A stretch of DNA of 64,000 nt from Diphasiastrum complanatum (taxonomy: Eukaryota > Streptophyta > Lycopodiopsida > Lycopodiales > Lycopodiaceae). Positions 36,249 to 48,398 of this stretch are shown here, one piece after another (the stretch's first letter is position 1; each line of letters begins with the position of its first letter). The position numbers were made by a program, and so were the translations under genes. A model generated the notes under the pieces. The model ran no database searches and had not been told where the DNA came from. It worked only from the letters and a program-made list of their open reading frames with translations. The DNA lies in the NCBI GenBank assembly GCA_029204225.1, contig CM055107.1, positions 21,874,000 to 21,937,999 of the forward strand, given 5' to 3'.

Positions 36249-36506
36249 ATGTGCACCAACATGAAGTATTCGATCTAAGGTTTAGTGGAATTGTCTTAGC
36301 GGGTCGTTCAAAGGAATTGGAACTTGGTGTAGGTTCCCGATGTGGCTGCGGTAACTGGATAACAACGTCATCCAGTGTAAAGTCTTTGAACTTCTGTGGA
36401 AGATCAAAAGGTTGGTCCACAAAATGTTCTGGGACTTTAGAAATCATTTGAGGTGATTCTTTATCAGACGTGGAAGCTTTGTTGGAGTGTTTGTTGTTTG
36501 TCCCCT

Positions 36507-38504
36507 CTAACAAGGGCTTGATTGGCTATTTAAGCTTCGTCCGCATCTGTTTTTGTCGCTCGAGTAATTTTGTAGCAATAATGGTATCTTTTTGTAATCG
36601 AGGTTATCAGGAATAGGAGGCAGCTGAAAACTACGATGGATATAACGTTGAAGTCCGGTGAAGGATTTGATAGCACTATGGAATGGCATGGTGAGTTGAG
36701 CTTGCAGGAGGTCAGAAAATACTTCAAGTCCCTGGAGGGATTGCTCCTTTTCGGGGATATGAGCTGATAACGGACTTTTCGTATGTTTTTCCTTTCGCAA
36801 AAATTCATCTCGAAATTCGTTGTATTGTCTTTGTTCCACTTTTGGGTCTGGGTAATCTTTTGGTGTTGTGGAGGCAATCAAATGGCTTCCATGTGGGTTG
36901 GCTGATTGTCCATGGTTTTGTTGCTGTTCTTGTTGTTGGCGTTGTGCTCTAGTAAGAACTTTAACAGGTTCGGATGTGATATGACGTGTTGGAAGGATCC
37001 TGTTAGGTTGTTTAGGACAGTCTTTCAAGCTGTGTTTGCAAACACAGTCGGGACATTTTGCATGGTATTGGTTTTTAACTTTACAGTCAGCCATGAAATG
37101 TCCTGTTTCGCCACAGATAAAGCAGCGGTTGCTCATTGTTCCGGTGGCGATAGCGTAACCATCTTGGATGGCTAGCTGAGTTGGGTTGTCTTGTGGTGTG
37201 GAATACTCAGCTTGTTTGCACAAGCATGAGTTGTCGGTTTGATACTGGTGATTGCTAGATGATGGAATTGATGTATCAGGATGATATGATTGATCGTAGG
37301 AGTTTTCTACCAGGTGTGTGTGTGCAGACTCTCAAGGATGTCTATTTTTTTGTGCTCCTAGATCCTGTTGTCCTCGTGGTGGTGGTCCTAAGAGTGCCAG
37401 CTGTTGTTGAGGTCGATGTCTAGGTTGTCTGGGCAACTCTTGTTGTTGCTGTGAAACAAATGGTTGTCGAGGAGGTTGATAATGTCCTCCTGACTGGTTG
37501 TGAGGCTGATTCCTCGGGTTATAATAGCAATAAAGGGAGGTATGCCCCATAAAGTCACAAATTTCACATTTGATCAAGGAGGTATCTGGGACCGGTTGGT
37601 ATGAAGGGCACTCATTGCCAGTGTCTGTGTCTCGGCAGTGAGGGCACCATGTGTTCTCTCGTCTATGATGGATTTGGCCAGTGGGTAACTGACCTAGCAT
37701 CAAACTTTGGATAGACTTAAGAGTGTTGTGAAACTCTTTGGTGAGTTTCTCCATCTGTTGTTGGTGTTGCTGATTAAGCAACTCCGTCTGTGTTTTCCAT
37801 AACTGTTCTCGTGTGTCATCGGTTGGTCGAGCTTCTTGGACAGCATGATGTGCTCTCCGTTCTCGTGGTTCCTCAACATCTGAGCCCTCGTCTTCTTCTC
37901 GAATGGTAGCAGACATGGCTTGTTTCAATGATGTATATTCATCATTGGAACAAAGTTCACGTCTGATCCATCGGGGAAGTCCAACGAGGAACCAAATGAT
38001 GAGCATGGACTCGGTAGGTTGCTCTTGTACCCGAACTTTTAATCGTTTAAATTGTTCGATATAGTCACATACTTTTTCGTCTTTTTTCATTTTGATATTA
38101 CTTAGTTTGACAAAAGGACTTTCTATCAAGCGAAAAGGCTTGAACCATTTGATAAATGTCTCTTTCAAGAATAATCGTGCGCGATCGATCATGGTCATCG
38201 AGAAGAGCTGTATCATGGCCTCTGGTGCTGTCTCGCCGTAGATGTCACAGGCATTCTCAAAGACTTGGAGAAATCACTGAGGATCAGTGTTATCATCGTA
38301 CTTAGGTAAGTCTAGCTTTGGGGTCCTTTTTTCAATACGTGGAACATTATTTGCGAAAACTCCGTTTAAGTGAGCTCGTGCATGGAATGATTCGGTAGCA
38401 TGGAATTGTGGTCGTTCGTATGGAGCTTCATAACGCGTAGGTTCCCATCTGTCGAATGGGTTGGTGGATGGCTCTTGGACTTGAGATTTCATCTTGGAAT
38501 ACAT
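36507..38504 (-). pseudogene. Gypsy element 2 gag with several zinc knuckles
   Basis: Starts near 38,504 (MYSKMKSQVQEPSTNPFDRW, RTPKLDLPKYDDNTDP), with a stop near 38,274, then VFENACDIYGETAPEAMIQL and FIKWFKPFRLIESPFVKLSN, the gag core. An acidic, charged coiled-coil-like segment precedes HCRDTDTGNEC and CEICDFMGHTSLYC. A break near 37,330 is followed by a further segment (37,223-36,507) with the knuckle CFICGETGHFMADC and KCPDCVCKHSLKDC. Three to four zinc fingers in one gag is more than usual for plant gypsy. Stops and frameshifts make it inactive. Related to the plus-strand gag at 18.8-20.2 kb. Confidence 0.8.
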
Positions 38505-38997
38505 GTTAATCGAGCTTGTTCGGTAGATGGGGAGACCATCTCTGGTGGATAGTCCTATGTAGTATTTAGATCGCTAGGGCGATCCATGACAGCTCGTAGA
38601 GTGTCGTAGGATGGTGGAAATAAACTCGTGCACTCTGGGTACGGTGGATACGGTTGTCAGAATGCAGGTGTTGTGGTCTGTTACGGGTTGATTTCGGCTT
38701 GGGATGGTCGATGGAGGTCGTTGAAGGTCGTAAATTGTAATATTGCGGTTTGTGACGGTCAAGGACGGATGTGCATTGGTCGAAACTTGAGTGAGGCTCC
38801 GGCTCCGGTTGAAATTTGACAGGGGTCCGGCTCCGGTTGAGATTGGAAGTAGGCCGTCGGTTGAGAGGGGACTGTGTCCTCCGGTTGAGATTCAAGAGCA
38901 GTGTTCCGGTTGATTTGAGCAGAGTGCTCCGGTTGAGATTTGAGAAGAGTGCTCCGGTCGATGGTGATATGGCTTGGTTGAGCGTGTGTGTAGTTGT
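38505..38997 (-). other. Leader of gypsy element 2
   Basis: Non-coding between primer binding site and gag; 38,785-38,970 carries five to six copies of a ctccggttgagatt motif shared with the minisatellite at 32.7 kb. Confidence 0.65.
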
Positions 38998-39009
38998 GGA
39001 ACGACGCCA
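38998..39009 (-). other. Primer binding site of gypsy element 2
   Basis: Minus strand TGGCGTCGTTCC, one base inside a TG-starting LTR. It resembles the TGGCGCCGTTGCC sites of plant gypsy elements and differs from the iMet site of the copia elements here. Confidence 0.65.
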
Positions 39010-39010
39010 A

Positions 39011-39953
39011 ATGTTCACTTGTTCTCTGAATCTGTGAACACGTTTTTCTCTTTTTGTTGCTTATCTCTCTTGGATTACCTCTGTCGTTATGGTTCTTTAT
39101 TCTTCTTATTAGAACGTTTACAAAGCAGAAGCAATATTCAAGGATGCATTACGTATTTCCCATCCTGTCAGTGGGTAACTCAAATATGATACTCAACTAC
39201 ATGCATACACTAGCGATGCAACCATCTACAGCTCAAACAGACCAGCATTCAGCACAGAGAGCAATCCTACTACTAGCTACTGAATCAAAGAACAATCAAG
39301 AACTAGAATAGCTACTGAAACCAAAACCAGATTCAAGAAACAAGAAACAAGATTCCTAACAACATTTAACAATCTAGGAATCAAGAAACATACATTACTT
39401 GATGTCTAGATTATCCAAGAACATCAAGAACTAGAATGTCAAGACTATGCAAGATTTACACCACATTCCTAGCCTCTATAGTTTACTTGAATGCTGATTT
39501 CTACAAGATTCCACAAGCAAGAATTGAAGCCAATCCACAACTAAGCAAGAACAAAAAACAAGAATCTAGTTAATTCACAAGCAAGGAATCAAGCATGCTC
39601 ATAGAAATATCACTCAAGATCATTGCCATGAACAAGGAGCTTAGTGATCTTCAAGAACTCGTGGAGGATCCTCTTTATTAGCTCAAGAGAACTTGAAAAT
39701 ACAATCAAAAGCTCCCTCACAAGAGAGGGAGGCCCTTAAATAAGCAAGAAGGCTACCCATGTGGAGCCCATGTGGCAATTCCACTAAATTAGAAATTACA
39801 TGTGGAATTTGCCCTTCCACTAGAGGTCACCATCAAAATGTGGCTCACCCTTACTATTTTAAGGGGGGTCTACATTTATTACAACTATTCAAGAAAATGT
39901 TACTAGCTCCTACATGGTCATTCCTTCTTTGGGATACACCACGTAGGCTCACA
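39011..39953 (-). repeat. 5' LTR of gypsy element 2 (outer end approximate)
   Basis: Begins TGTTCACTTGTTCTCTGAA next to the primer binding site and probably ends near gtaggctcaca at 39,953. The minus strand has a TATTTAAGG TATA-like core near 39,735, correctly oriented. No second copy is present at the left end of the element, so the outer limit is an estimate. Confidence 0.55.
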
Positions 39954-40059
39954 TAGTTAATCACTATCTTCCTAGCTAGTATATCCTCGGCTCTCACGCT
40001 CGGCTCTCAGCTTCTTCTGCTCTCTTCCTTATGAGACCTCCTCGATCATGGGTGAGAGA

Positions 40060-42670
40060 TAACTTATGTCTTTAGCTTGGCTCGGCACTAGAGAATCAGC
40101 TAACAACAGCCTAATGAGCAGAAAAAAAGTTTTCAATTTAAGAGGAAGGATAGGGAAGTTGTTAATAAAACACGTCCCAATTCCAACAATCCTAAGAAAA
40201 CCAAGAAAAACTTTAAAAACCATCATGGTGGCAATGATAAAGCTGAAGCTCGTAAGAAGAACCTGTGCTTCAAGTGCAATGGCGAGGGTCACCTTGCACG
40301 TGATTGCATCAAAAAGCAAGCTGCAACCTCAGGTAATCTATCTCGAAGTAATGAGATGGATGTTTGTTTTCTTAGTTCTTTAGTTTTTGGTCCTAATGAC
40401 CTTATTTGCATTAAAGGTCAAGTTAATAATCAAGTTGTTAATGTTCTTTTTGACACGAGATCCACTCATAACTTTATTAATGCAAATTTGGTGCAGACAC
40501 AACATTCCTACCGAAAAAAGTGAGAAAAAATACCATGTGACAATGGCATCGGGAAGTAATTCCGATTTGATGGATTTTATTGTTCATGATGTAGAATTGC
40601 ACATTCAAGATTATTCTGAAAAACTAGAATTCCATGCTATTCAATTAGCTAATGTAGATATTGTTCTTGGGCAACAATGGCATTTTGATAAGAACAAATA
40701 ATTGAGAATTGATTTTGGCAATGATGAAGAACTTAATATAAATGCCATGAATGTGCCCAGTGAGAACACTATCGAATTTGAAGCCTATAATGAACTTAGG
40801 AGGCAGGAATTCAATGATTTTTTTTTAGACCTTCATGTAGGTTTACCACTAGAAAGGACAGTTGATCATAAAATTGACCTAATACCTGGAGCAATTCCAA
40901 TCGCACAGTGTCCTTATAGGATGAGTGCATCGAAAGAGGCTGAGGTAAATAGGCAATTACATGATTACCTGAAAAAGGGGTGGGTACAACCTAGTAAGTC
41001 TCCTTGGGCATCACCAGTGGTTCTGGTGGCCAAGAAGGATGGGACTATAAGGTTTTGTGTCGACTATAAGAAATTAAACAAGGTAACCGTTAAGAATAGA
41101 TATCCACTATTGCGGATGGATGATCTAATAGACATCTTGGTGGTGCTGAGTACTTTACCAAGATAGATATAAGATCGGGCTACCATCAGATACGCATTAA
41201 GGCAGAAGATATACCAAAAATCGGGTTTCGAACTCGCTTTGGTCACTACGAATTTTTGGTGTTGCCTTTTGGTTTGACCAATGCACCGGCAACTTTCCAA
41301 CAAATGATGAACGATTTGTTCAGGCCATATTTGGGAAGATTCGTAGTGGTATTCTTAGATGATATCCTAGTGTTCAGTAAGACTTTGGCGGAACATAAAG
41401 AGCATCTTAGAATTGTCTTGGACATTCTAAGAAGGGAAAAACTCTTTGCCAAGGAGTCTAAGTGTAACTTTTTTTGCTAAGGAATTGTCCTACTTGGGGC
41501 ATAAGATTTCCGAACGGGGGGTGGAGATTGAGGCTGATCGTATCCAGAGGGTTATTGATTGGCCTATTCTCACAACAGTTTGAAAAATCAAGTCTTTCTT
41601 GGGGTTTGTGGGATTTTTCCGTCGGCATATTCTCCAATTTGCTCGATTGGCATTTTCCCTTACCCAGGCCTTGAAAGGCTATAAGAAGCTAAGCCGGAGG
41701 GCTAAGAGTCCACTAGTGGTGTGGACGGAGGATATGAATAATTGTTTTGAGTTGCTTAAGAAAAGTATCACTTTGGCACTAATACTAATCATTGGCATTC
41801 CTAATAAGACTTTTGTGGTTAGGACCGATGCCAGTGATTATGCTATTGGAGCTGTTTTGATGCAAGATGGACATCTTGTGGCTTATGAAAGCAAGAAACT
41901 CAATCCTACCCAGTCTAGGTATTGTACCTATGAGAAGGAACTGTTTGCAATTGTTCATTCCTTGAAAATTTGACGACATTATTTGTATGGAGCCAGATTT
42001 GAAGTTTTGACGGATCATCAGACTCTTTAATATTTTTGTGATGCTACAGATTTAAAGGGGAGGCAAGCTAGATGGGCTGAGCTGATGCAAATCTTTGACT
42101 TTTCTATAAGTTATTGTAAAGGAAGTCAAAATACTCTAGTGGATGCTTTGAGTCGGTTACCGGTTATTAATCAGTTGTGCTTTACTGTTATAGAACCGGA
42201 GTTGTTTCAGTCTCTTCAAGGACAATATGAGTCCAATCCTTTTTTCGGCAAGTATTGGCAACAAGTACTTTCGGGGGTCAATTCAAGTTTGCAAGATTCC
42301 TCGAATCAGGAAAAGACTGAAACGGATTTCCTAATTTGAAACAGGATTTTGTTTCGTAAAGGAAAGGTGTGTGTACCGGAGAATGACACTGTAAGGGCCC
42401 AAATTTTGCATGAGTGTCATGATAGTCCATGCGCAGGACATCCGGGTATACAAAGAACACTTGACTTAGTTCGAAGGCAATTTTGGTGGCCTAAGATGAA
42501 AAGTCAGGTAGAGGCCTATGTACTTAAATGTACTAAGTGCCAGTTAAATAAAGCAGAGAGGCTAAAAGCTAGTGGCCTATTACATCCTTTAGATATTCCT
42601 ATCGAAAAGTGAGAAAGTATATCTATGGATTTTGTGGTCGGGCTTCCACGTACAGGGAAGGGCCATCTTG
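40060..42670 (+). pseudogene. Ty3/gypsy element 3 (gag knuckle to integrase), heavily broken
   Basis: Order left to right: a lysine-rich gag tail and knuckle CFKCNGEGHLARDC (about 40,265-40,305); protease with NVLFDTRSTHNFI, where the catalytic DTG has become DTR; RT ([38 protein letters not shown], then after a frameshift near 41,145 [16 protein letters not shown] and the active site [13 protein letters not shown]); RNase H (VVRTDASDYAIGAVLMQDGH, YEKELFAIVHSLKI); and integrase zinc region (HECHDSPCAGHPGIQRTLDL, CTKCQLNK) up to MDFVVGLPRTGKGHLDF at 42,670. At least six stops or shifts. RT sequence is of the chromovirus type, unlike gypsy elements 1 and 2. It ends abruptly against the copia element. 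No LTR of its own is seen. Confidence 0.85.
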
Positions 42671-42674
42671 ATTT

Positions 42675-44967
42675 TTTCAATATCATCAACACTATTTCCA
42701 CTAATGATGATGTCATCTATATAAATGAGTAAAAGTACAATACCAACATCATCAGACTTAATGTAAAGAGTGGGATCATATTCACTTTGAACAAAAGAAA
42801 GTGAAATAAGATGGCAATGTAGTCTTGAATTCCAAGATCTCGAGGCTTGCTTCAAGCCATAGATGCTTCTTTGGAGATGGCATACTTTGTTCTTTATTCC
42901 GTCCTTGATGAACCCTTGTGGCTGCTCCATATAGATATCCTCTTCCAAAAACCCATTCAAGAAAGCATTAGAGACATCCATTTGACATAGAATCCATCCA
43001 GAATGTGATGCAAGTGCAATGATTAGCCTTATTGTGACCATCTTGGCCATGGGTGCAAAAGTTTCCTCATAGTCTATCCCTCTCTCTTGAGCATAACCTT
43101 TTGCAACTAATCTTGCTTTATGTTTGTTAACACTCCCATTTGCATTCAACTTAAGCTTGAAGACCCACTTGCATCCTATTACATTCCTTTGAGGTCTCTC
43201 AACAAGCAACCAAGTTTCATTCTCAATCAAGGCATCATACTCATCCAACATAGCTTTATACCATTCTTTGGAGTTCAATGCATCTTCAACATTAGATGGT
43301 TCTTCAAAACTAGATAAAGCATAAGAAGTGGATAAGATACCCTCAACTTGCTGTCCTTTGCCTTGATATGTGAGCCTTGATGGCTCCACTTTTGCCCTTG
43401 AAGATCTCCTTGGTGTGATAGGTGGGTTTGGTGCTTGCTCCTCCATGAGCTCCTCCTCAAAACCAAGATCTTGCTCCTCGGCCATCTTCTTCTTGATTGT
43501 TGGAGCACTTGAGCCTTCTTCAAGCATATGCATATGATGTTCATCAAATATGACATCCCTTGAAACAACAAATTTGTTCAAGGATGGGAGATAGACTTTG
43601 TAGCCCTTGCTTGAGCTTGCATATCCAAGCATGATCCCTCTTGTGGAAGATGGATCCTCCTTGGTTCTTGTTTCCAATGGCACATGCACATAACATATAC
43701 ACCCAAAAACTTTCAAGTGATTAAGATTGGGTTTCTTTCCATACAACATCTCATAAGGAGTTTTGCCTTCAATTGCTTTGCAAGACACCCTATTCATCAA
43801 GTAGTTTGCACATACAAGAGACTCACCCCAAAAGGATTTGGGCAAACAAGCATCTAATCTTAAAGCCTTAAAACATTCACATAATGTTCTATTCCTTCTT
43901 TCAGCAACTCCATTTTGTTGAGGAGTGTAAGGACAAGAAGTCTCTTTCTTGATCCCTTCCTCCTCACAAAAGGCCTTGAACTCATTGGAGATGAATTCTC
44001 CACCATTGTCACTTCTAAGAATCTTGATGCTATGATTATGATGCTTTTCCACAAACAACTTGAACTTTACAAAAGTATCAAATACTTGATACTTGAAGGA
44101 AAGTAAGAACACCCAACAATATCTTGAGTAGTCATCAATGAAGGTTAAAAACATGGATGAACCTCCATTAGATTTGGTGCTAGCAATGTGCACATCCGAG
44201 TGTATGAGTTCAAGAGGATGAGATGACTTTGTGATGGAGTTAGGAAACACCTTCTTATGTGCCTTGGATAAGGCACAAGCTTCACAAACCTTGTCTTCCT
44301 TCCCAATAGACCTTGGTAGGCCTAAAGCATACTCCTCCTTGATCATAGCCTCCATGGAACCCGAGTTGAAATGTCCAAGTCTTTTGTGCCATAAAGTAAA
44401 GGTAGATATCTTGCTCTTCTCGGCCAACATGACAACATTAGTATCCACAAATGCATCCAACTTATAAAGTTTGCCAAGTCTAGTGCCCTTAGCCACTATC
44501 TTACCCTTCTTCTTGATGAAACATTCATTTGAAGCAAAGTCAACATTGAAACCATTGTCTACCATTTGGCCAACACTTAGTAGATTCTTTGTTATTGTAG
44601 GAATGTACAAAACACCTTCTATGTTGATCTTTTTGGAAGATCCTAAGCAAAGGGGAATGCTACCAACTCCTTCAATCTTACAAGCTTCATCATTTGCTGT
44701 ATAGATAGACTTTATAGGTCCATTATAAGATAAGAGAGAAGAGAAAAACTCCCTTTTACTAGTCATGTGTGAACTAGCACCCGAGTCAATCCACCAAGGA
44801 TCTTCTCCTTTGAAGCTTGTTGAAGAAAATATGGACATCATGAGAGAGTCCTCATGTGAACTCTCCTCATCCTCCTCTTTGCTCATGTTGGCTTGGCTTT
44901 GATCTTGCTTCCTCTTGAAGCATTCCGAGACATAATGTCCCATCTTGCTACAATAGTAGCACTTCAC
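42675..44967 (-). pseudogene. Ty1/copia element 2 pol: protease, integrase and most of RT, open
   Basis: One uninterrupted frame of about 765 codons. It begins with the knuckle CYYCSKMGHYVSEC, then the protease WWIDSGASSHMT. The integrase has HKRLGHFN...CEACALSKAH, the first Asp in HSDVH, the second in LRSDNGGEF, and Glu in PQQNGVAERRNRT. RT follows: GCKWVFKLKLNANGSVNKHK, YEETFAPMAKMVTIR, MDVSNAFLNG, YGLKQASRSWN and the active site YIDDIIISG near 42,710. All catalytic residues seen are intact. Past 42,675 the frame runs into foreign gypsy sequence, so the rest of RT and RNase H are lost with the 3' LTR. Confidence 0.92.
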
Positions 44968-44970
44968 CTT

Positions 44971-45708
44971 TTATTTGTCCTTCTTGACTTTGGTGGTTGA
45001 TGGAGATGCCTTTGAGGGTATTTCTTGATCTTCAAGCTTTGTAGACTTCTTGAATGTTGATACTTTGTCTTTGGACTTGCCTTTGCCTTTGGCTCCACCT
45101 TGGATGGAAAGCCTATCCATCCTCTCTTGCATTTGGCTCCTTCTTGATTCCTCGGCTATGAGTGTGCCTTGGAGTTCTTCAAGTATGGGTAGCTTATCCA
45201 TAATTGCATATCCCTGAACCAAATTGTCAAATTCAAAGCTTATTCCATTCAATATGAGTTGAACAAGCTCTTCATCCTTGATAGGATCACCTATAAAGGC
45301 TAGCTCTTTGTTCAATTCCTTTACTCTTAGGACAAAAGTATGTGCACTCTCTCCTTTCTTTTGATAGCTTCTATAGATTTGATTCTTCAAAGCTAACATT
45401 CTAGTTTTGTTCTTGCATTCATAGGCCTTTTGCAAAGTCTCCCAAGCATCTTGAGCTGAAGTGCAATCTCCTACCTCTCTTAAGAGTTCATTTGCAACAT
45501 TCATTTTTATGCAATGTAGTGCAACATTGCACCTCTTGATGTATTTGGCTTTTTCTTGAGGATGAATAGGTTCACCCTCCTTACCATTTACAATTTCCAT
45601 CAGATCTTGCATGATCATGATGGATTCCATTCTAACTTTCCATATGGAATAGTTAGTTTTGTTGAGCCTTTCATTAGTATCCAAAAGATATGCATTTATA
45701 GATGCCAT
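44971..45708 (-). CDS. Copia element 2 gag (UBN2 type)
   Basis: 245 codons from MASINAYLLDTNERLNKTNY to a TAA at 44,971-44,973. Typical gag blocks: YSIWKVRMESIMIMQDLMEI, ALHCIKMNVANELLREVG, AWETLQKAYECKNKTRMLAL and LVQLILNGISFEFDNLVQGY. The pol frame downstream is in the same phase, and the stop lies inside KKDK-stop-KVKCYYC, just before the zinc knuckle, where relatives read lysines. A single AAA to TAA change explains it, so gag and pol were one polyprotein. Distant relative of the gag at 14.2-16.1 kb. Confidence 0.9.
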   Translation of the reverse strand: MASINAYLLDTNERLNKTNYSIWKVRMESIMIMQDLMEIVNGKEGEPIHPQEKAKYIKRCNVALHCIKMNVANELLREVGDCTSAQDAWETLQKAYECKNKTRMLALKNQIYRSYQKKGESAHTFVLRVKELNKELAFIGDPIKDEELVQLILNGISFEFDNLVQGYAIMDKLPILEELQGTLIAEESRRSQMQERMDRLSIQGGAKGKGKSKDKVSTFKKSTKLEDQEIPSKASPSTTKVKKDK

Positions 45709-46495
45709 CTAGTCTCCTAATCAAGGACTTGACACAAATGAAGGTTACTTCTATTGATTTGATTGAAGGTCTACCTTATCCCACTTCTTAGGGACCTGCA
45801 AAGATCAGTAATAGACTTCCTATAAAGATCTAAGAATGATCTCTAACAAAATCAAATCATAGAATACTAGAAACAATGCACTTGCTTGATTGAAGTAGAC
45901 AATACTAATAGAATTGCCCCTCTTCTATAAAGAACATTAAAGCTTCCAAATGATCTGATCAAGAGTGAATTTCAGCAACCTAATATACTTCCAAAATCTT
46001 TTGTAAAAGATCTAAATGGAACTTAATGAGGATGCAACACAATCTACTATCCAATCACAAGCAAAAAATGATCAAAATTGATCTAATTTGGTGCATAAGT
46101 CAAGCAATGGTTGGACTGAACCTGAATCACTTTAGGAGGTGCCTACTACACCTTAGAACAGCCTTTAAGAGTCCCCAAAACTCTGATCTTCCCTCTCCTT
46201 GAATGCTAGAAAGCCTCCTCTATGAAATCACCTCCAAAACTCGCTTAGAAATCAATGCTTGGAGCAAGCAAAACTTGCTATCTTGGTAATGTGAATTGAA
46301 TTCAACTTTGCCTCTGGTTTTAGACACCTAAACACCTGAAAATGAAGTCACACAACACCAATCTCCAATGTATTTCACTCACTTTGAGTTCTAGAATCAA
46401 TACTAGATGCTAAGACCCAATCTACACAAGATTTAGATCAAAAATTGTGATCAAATTGAATGAAAACCAAGGATTTAGCTCATTTCAGCCTTTAG

Positions 46496-46507
46496 GCTCT
46501 GATACCA
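46496..46507 (-). other. Primer binding site (tRNA-iMet) of copia element 2
   Basis: Minus strand TGGTATCAGAGC, abutting the LTR start at 46,508. The leader 45,709-46,495 is non-coding. Confidence 0.9.
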
Positions 46508-47189
46508 TGTAAAAATTACAGCAAATAAGGATCCTAAAACACTTGAAATGATGAGGGAAACAATAGATTATGATTTCATAAGATTAGCACAAGTTGAACC
46601 ATCAAAATCCATCAAAAATCTATGCTTGAACCTCACTAAATGGCCCAAATCCTTGAAGAAGGCTTCACACGTGTGAAAGTATGGCCTCCCATAGTCTGAG
46701 TACTGTACACCAGACCTAAATTCAATCCTATAATCATTAGTAATCACAAGTACTCAAACAATTATGAACATAGAGAGCAATTGCACCATTATGAGAGAAA
46801 AAACATGAAATTGCTTGATTGATTTTGGTGAGATATCATCACCTATATATACATGATCCATCACGGTTTTGGGCAGGTATGAGTAGCCCTAAACCTATCC
46901 CTAATGCTAATTTTGGTGGATCTTTCATCCCTACCAAGTTAGGGTTGGAATCTTGGAGATCCCTCAACAATGCAAAAATTACCAAAAATAGCTCCTATTT
47001 TTTCTCCCTTGTATCTAAGCATAATTTGGACTCATTCCAAAGCTTCTAACACTTAGGTCTACTTGAGAACATCCTTATGAATGGAATCCTATGCTATTTG
47101 GCACGTGTGACAAGCCACATCATGACCATCTAACTATTTACAAGTCATATGACCAAAACTAGTCAAGCTAGAATTGTGAATTTTTAACA
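46508..47189 (-). repeat. 5' LTR of copia element 2 (682 bp)
   Basis: Begins TGTAAAAATTACAGC and ends GAATTTTTAACA. It shares the TTCACACGTGTGAA palindrome (46,664-46,677) with the LTR at 12.9 kb. A TATA-like tatatataca lies near 46,842-46,851. Its right end is followed by a C-rich tract resembling a complementary polypurine tract. Confidence 0.82.
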
Positions 47190-47221
47190 CCCCCTTCCAA
47201 CAATAGCCCATTATCAAATTC

Positions 47222-47600
47222 CTCCCGGCAGACGCACCAATGTTAGGGCCTATTTTGACAGGGGATTGTTCTAGCCAAAACGTCCTAAAAGGGTCAAGGG
47301 GCCCCACCTCTAATGGCGGTTCGGCCCTACGTGAGCAAAAGAGGATTCCCATTTCCAACCCTAATGGCCTTCTCTATTGCCCCATGCTCCCCAACCAATG
47401 AGAGTTTTTCAGGCTCTCAAAGATACGGTTGCAAGGATGGGGTGCTAGTACTTTTGGCTGCAATGATTCACTAGCTTTCTAGGGTCACGTTTCCATAAAA
47501 CTTCTGATCACTAATTTCGTTAGAATCTTGCTAATATCTCTTTCTCCATTGACTTCGGCTTACAGTTAGTAAAAATCTTACATGGGCTAGAAACCAATTT
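47222..47600 (-). mobile_element. Primer binding site and start of an LTR of another minus-strand element
   Basis: The minus strand at 47,222-47,239 reads TGGTGCGTCTGCCGGGAG, a plausible gypsy primer binding site. One base later, at 47,241, an LTR-like TGTTAGGGCC starts. The arrangement copies that of gypsy element 2. The LTR-like sequence runs into copia element 3 gag near 47,600; its internal region is missing. Confidence 0.5.
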
Positions 47601-47607
47601 ACTGTCT

Positions 47608-48398
47608 ATGATGTGCTCGTGGGGTGCTTCAAGAATACTCATGCTAAGAAATCAAGTACTTCAAAGCATGAAAGGAAGTAATGAAAGTGCCCAAGATTAT
47701 GTTCTTAGGATCAAATCTTTGAATATCGAGTTATCTTCCATTAGTGACAAGATTCAAGACAATGAGCTAGTTCAAATCATCTTGAATGGATTAGGAAATG
47801 AGTATTCTAATCTAGTTCAAACATTTGCTATTCAAAATCAACTTCCTACTATTGAAAAACTTCATAGTGTGCTAGATTCTGAGGATAGTAGGATGCTTCA
47901 TATCAAGAATAGGATTGGTTCTCTTTCTTTGATTGATGGTGATGAGAAAGCTAACTTTTCTTTGAAAGGCAAGAAGAAGAAGGTTCCATCCAAGAAGACC
48001 CAAGATGTGGAGGTCAAGAGCAAGGATAGAGCTTCAAGTTCAAAAGGCAAGAGTAAGAAGGACAAGAAGAAGCTTAAGTGTTTTTTTCTGTGGTAAGAAA
48101 GGACACTTTGTATCCAAGTGTTACAAGAAGAAGAATGCCCAAGAGAAGGACAACCGTGGCAACCTTGTGTTTGAGGAGGAGGATGAATGCAACTTATCTT
48201 GGATGGCTTACTTAACACAAACGTCTAATCACAACACATGGTGGATTGATAATGGGGCTAGTTCCCACATGACTCACTAGAAAGACTACTTTTCTACCTT
48301 TCTTTCTTACAATAACTCTAAGAAGTTTATCTTCACTGCAAGTGATCAAGAATGTGAGATTGTAGGAATTGGATCCATTCCATTATGTCTTGGATCAT
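47608..48398 (+). pseudogene. Copia element 3: gag and start of protease
   Basis: Gag from about GASRILMLRNQVLQSMKGSN through LVQIILNGLGNEYSNLVQTF to a lysine-rich tail. A one-base shift in KLKCFF (T-run at 48,083) separates it from the knuckle rest CGKKGHFVSKCYKKK. Protease start WWIDNGASSHMTH is present (Asp followed by N instead of S/T), then a stop and KDYFSTFLSYNN...GIGSIPLCLG. The frame ends at 48,398 against an LTR-like insertion. The N-terminal part of gag is also missing. Same superfamily as copia element 2 but a different family. Confidence 0.82.
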
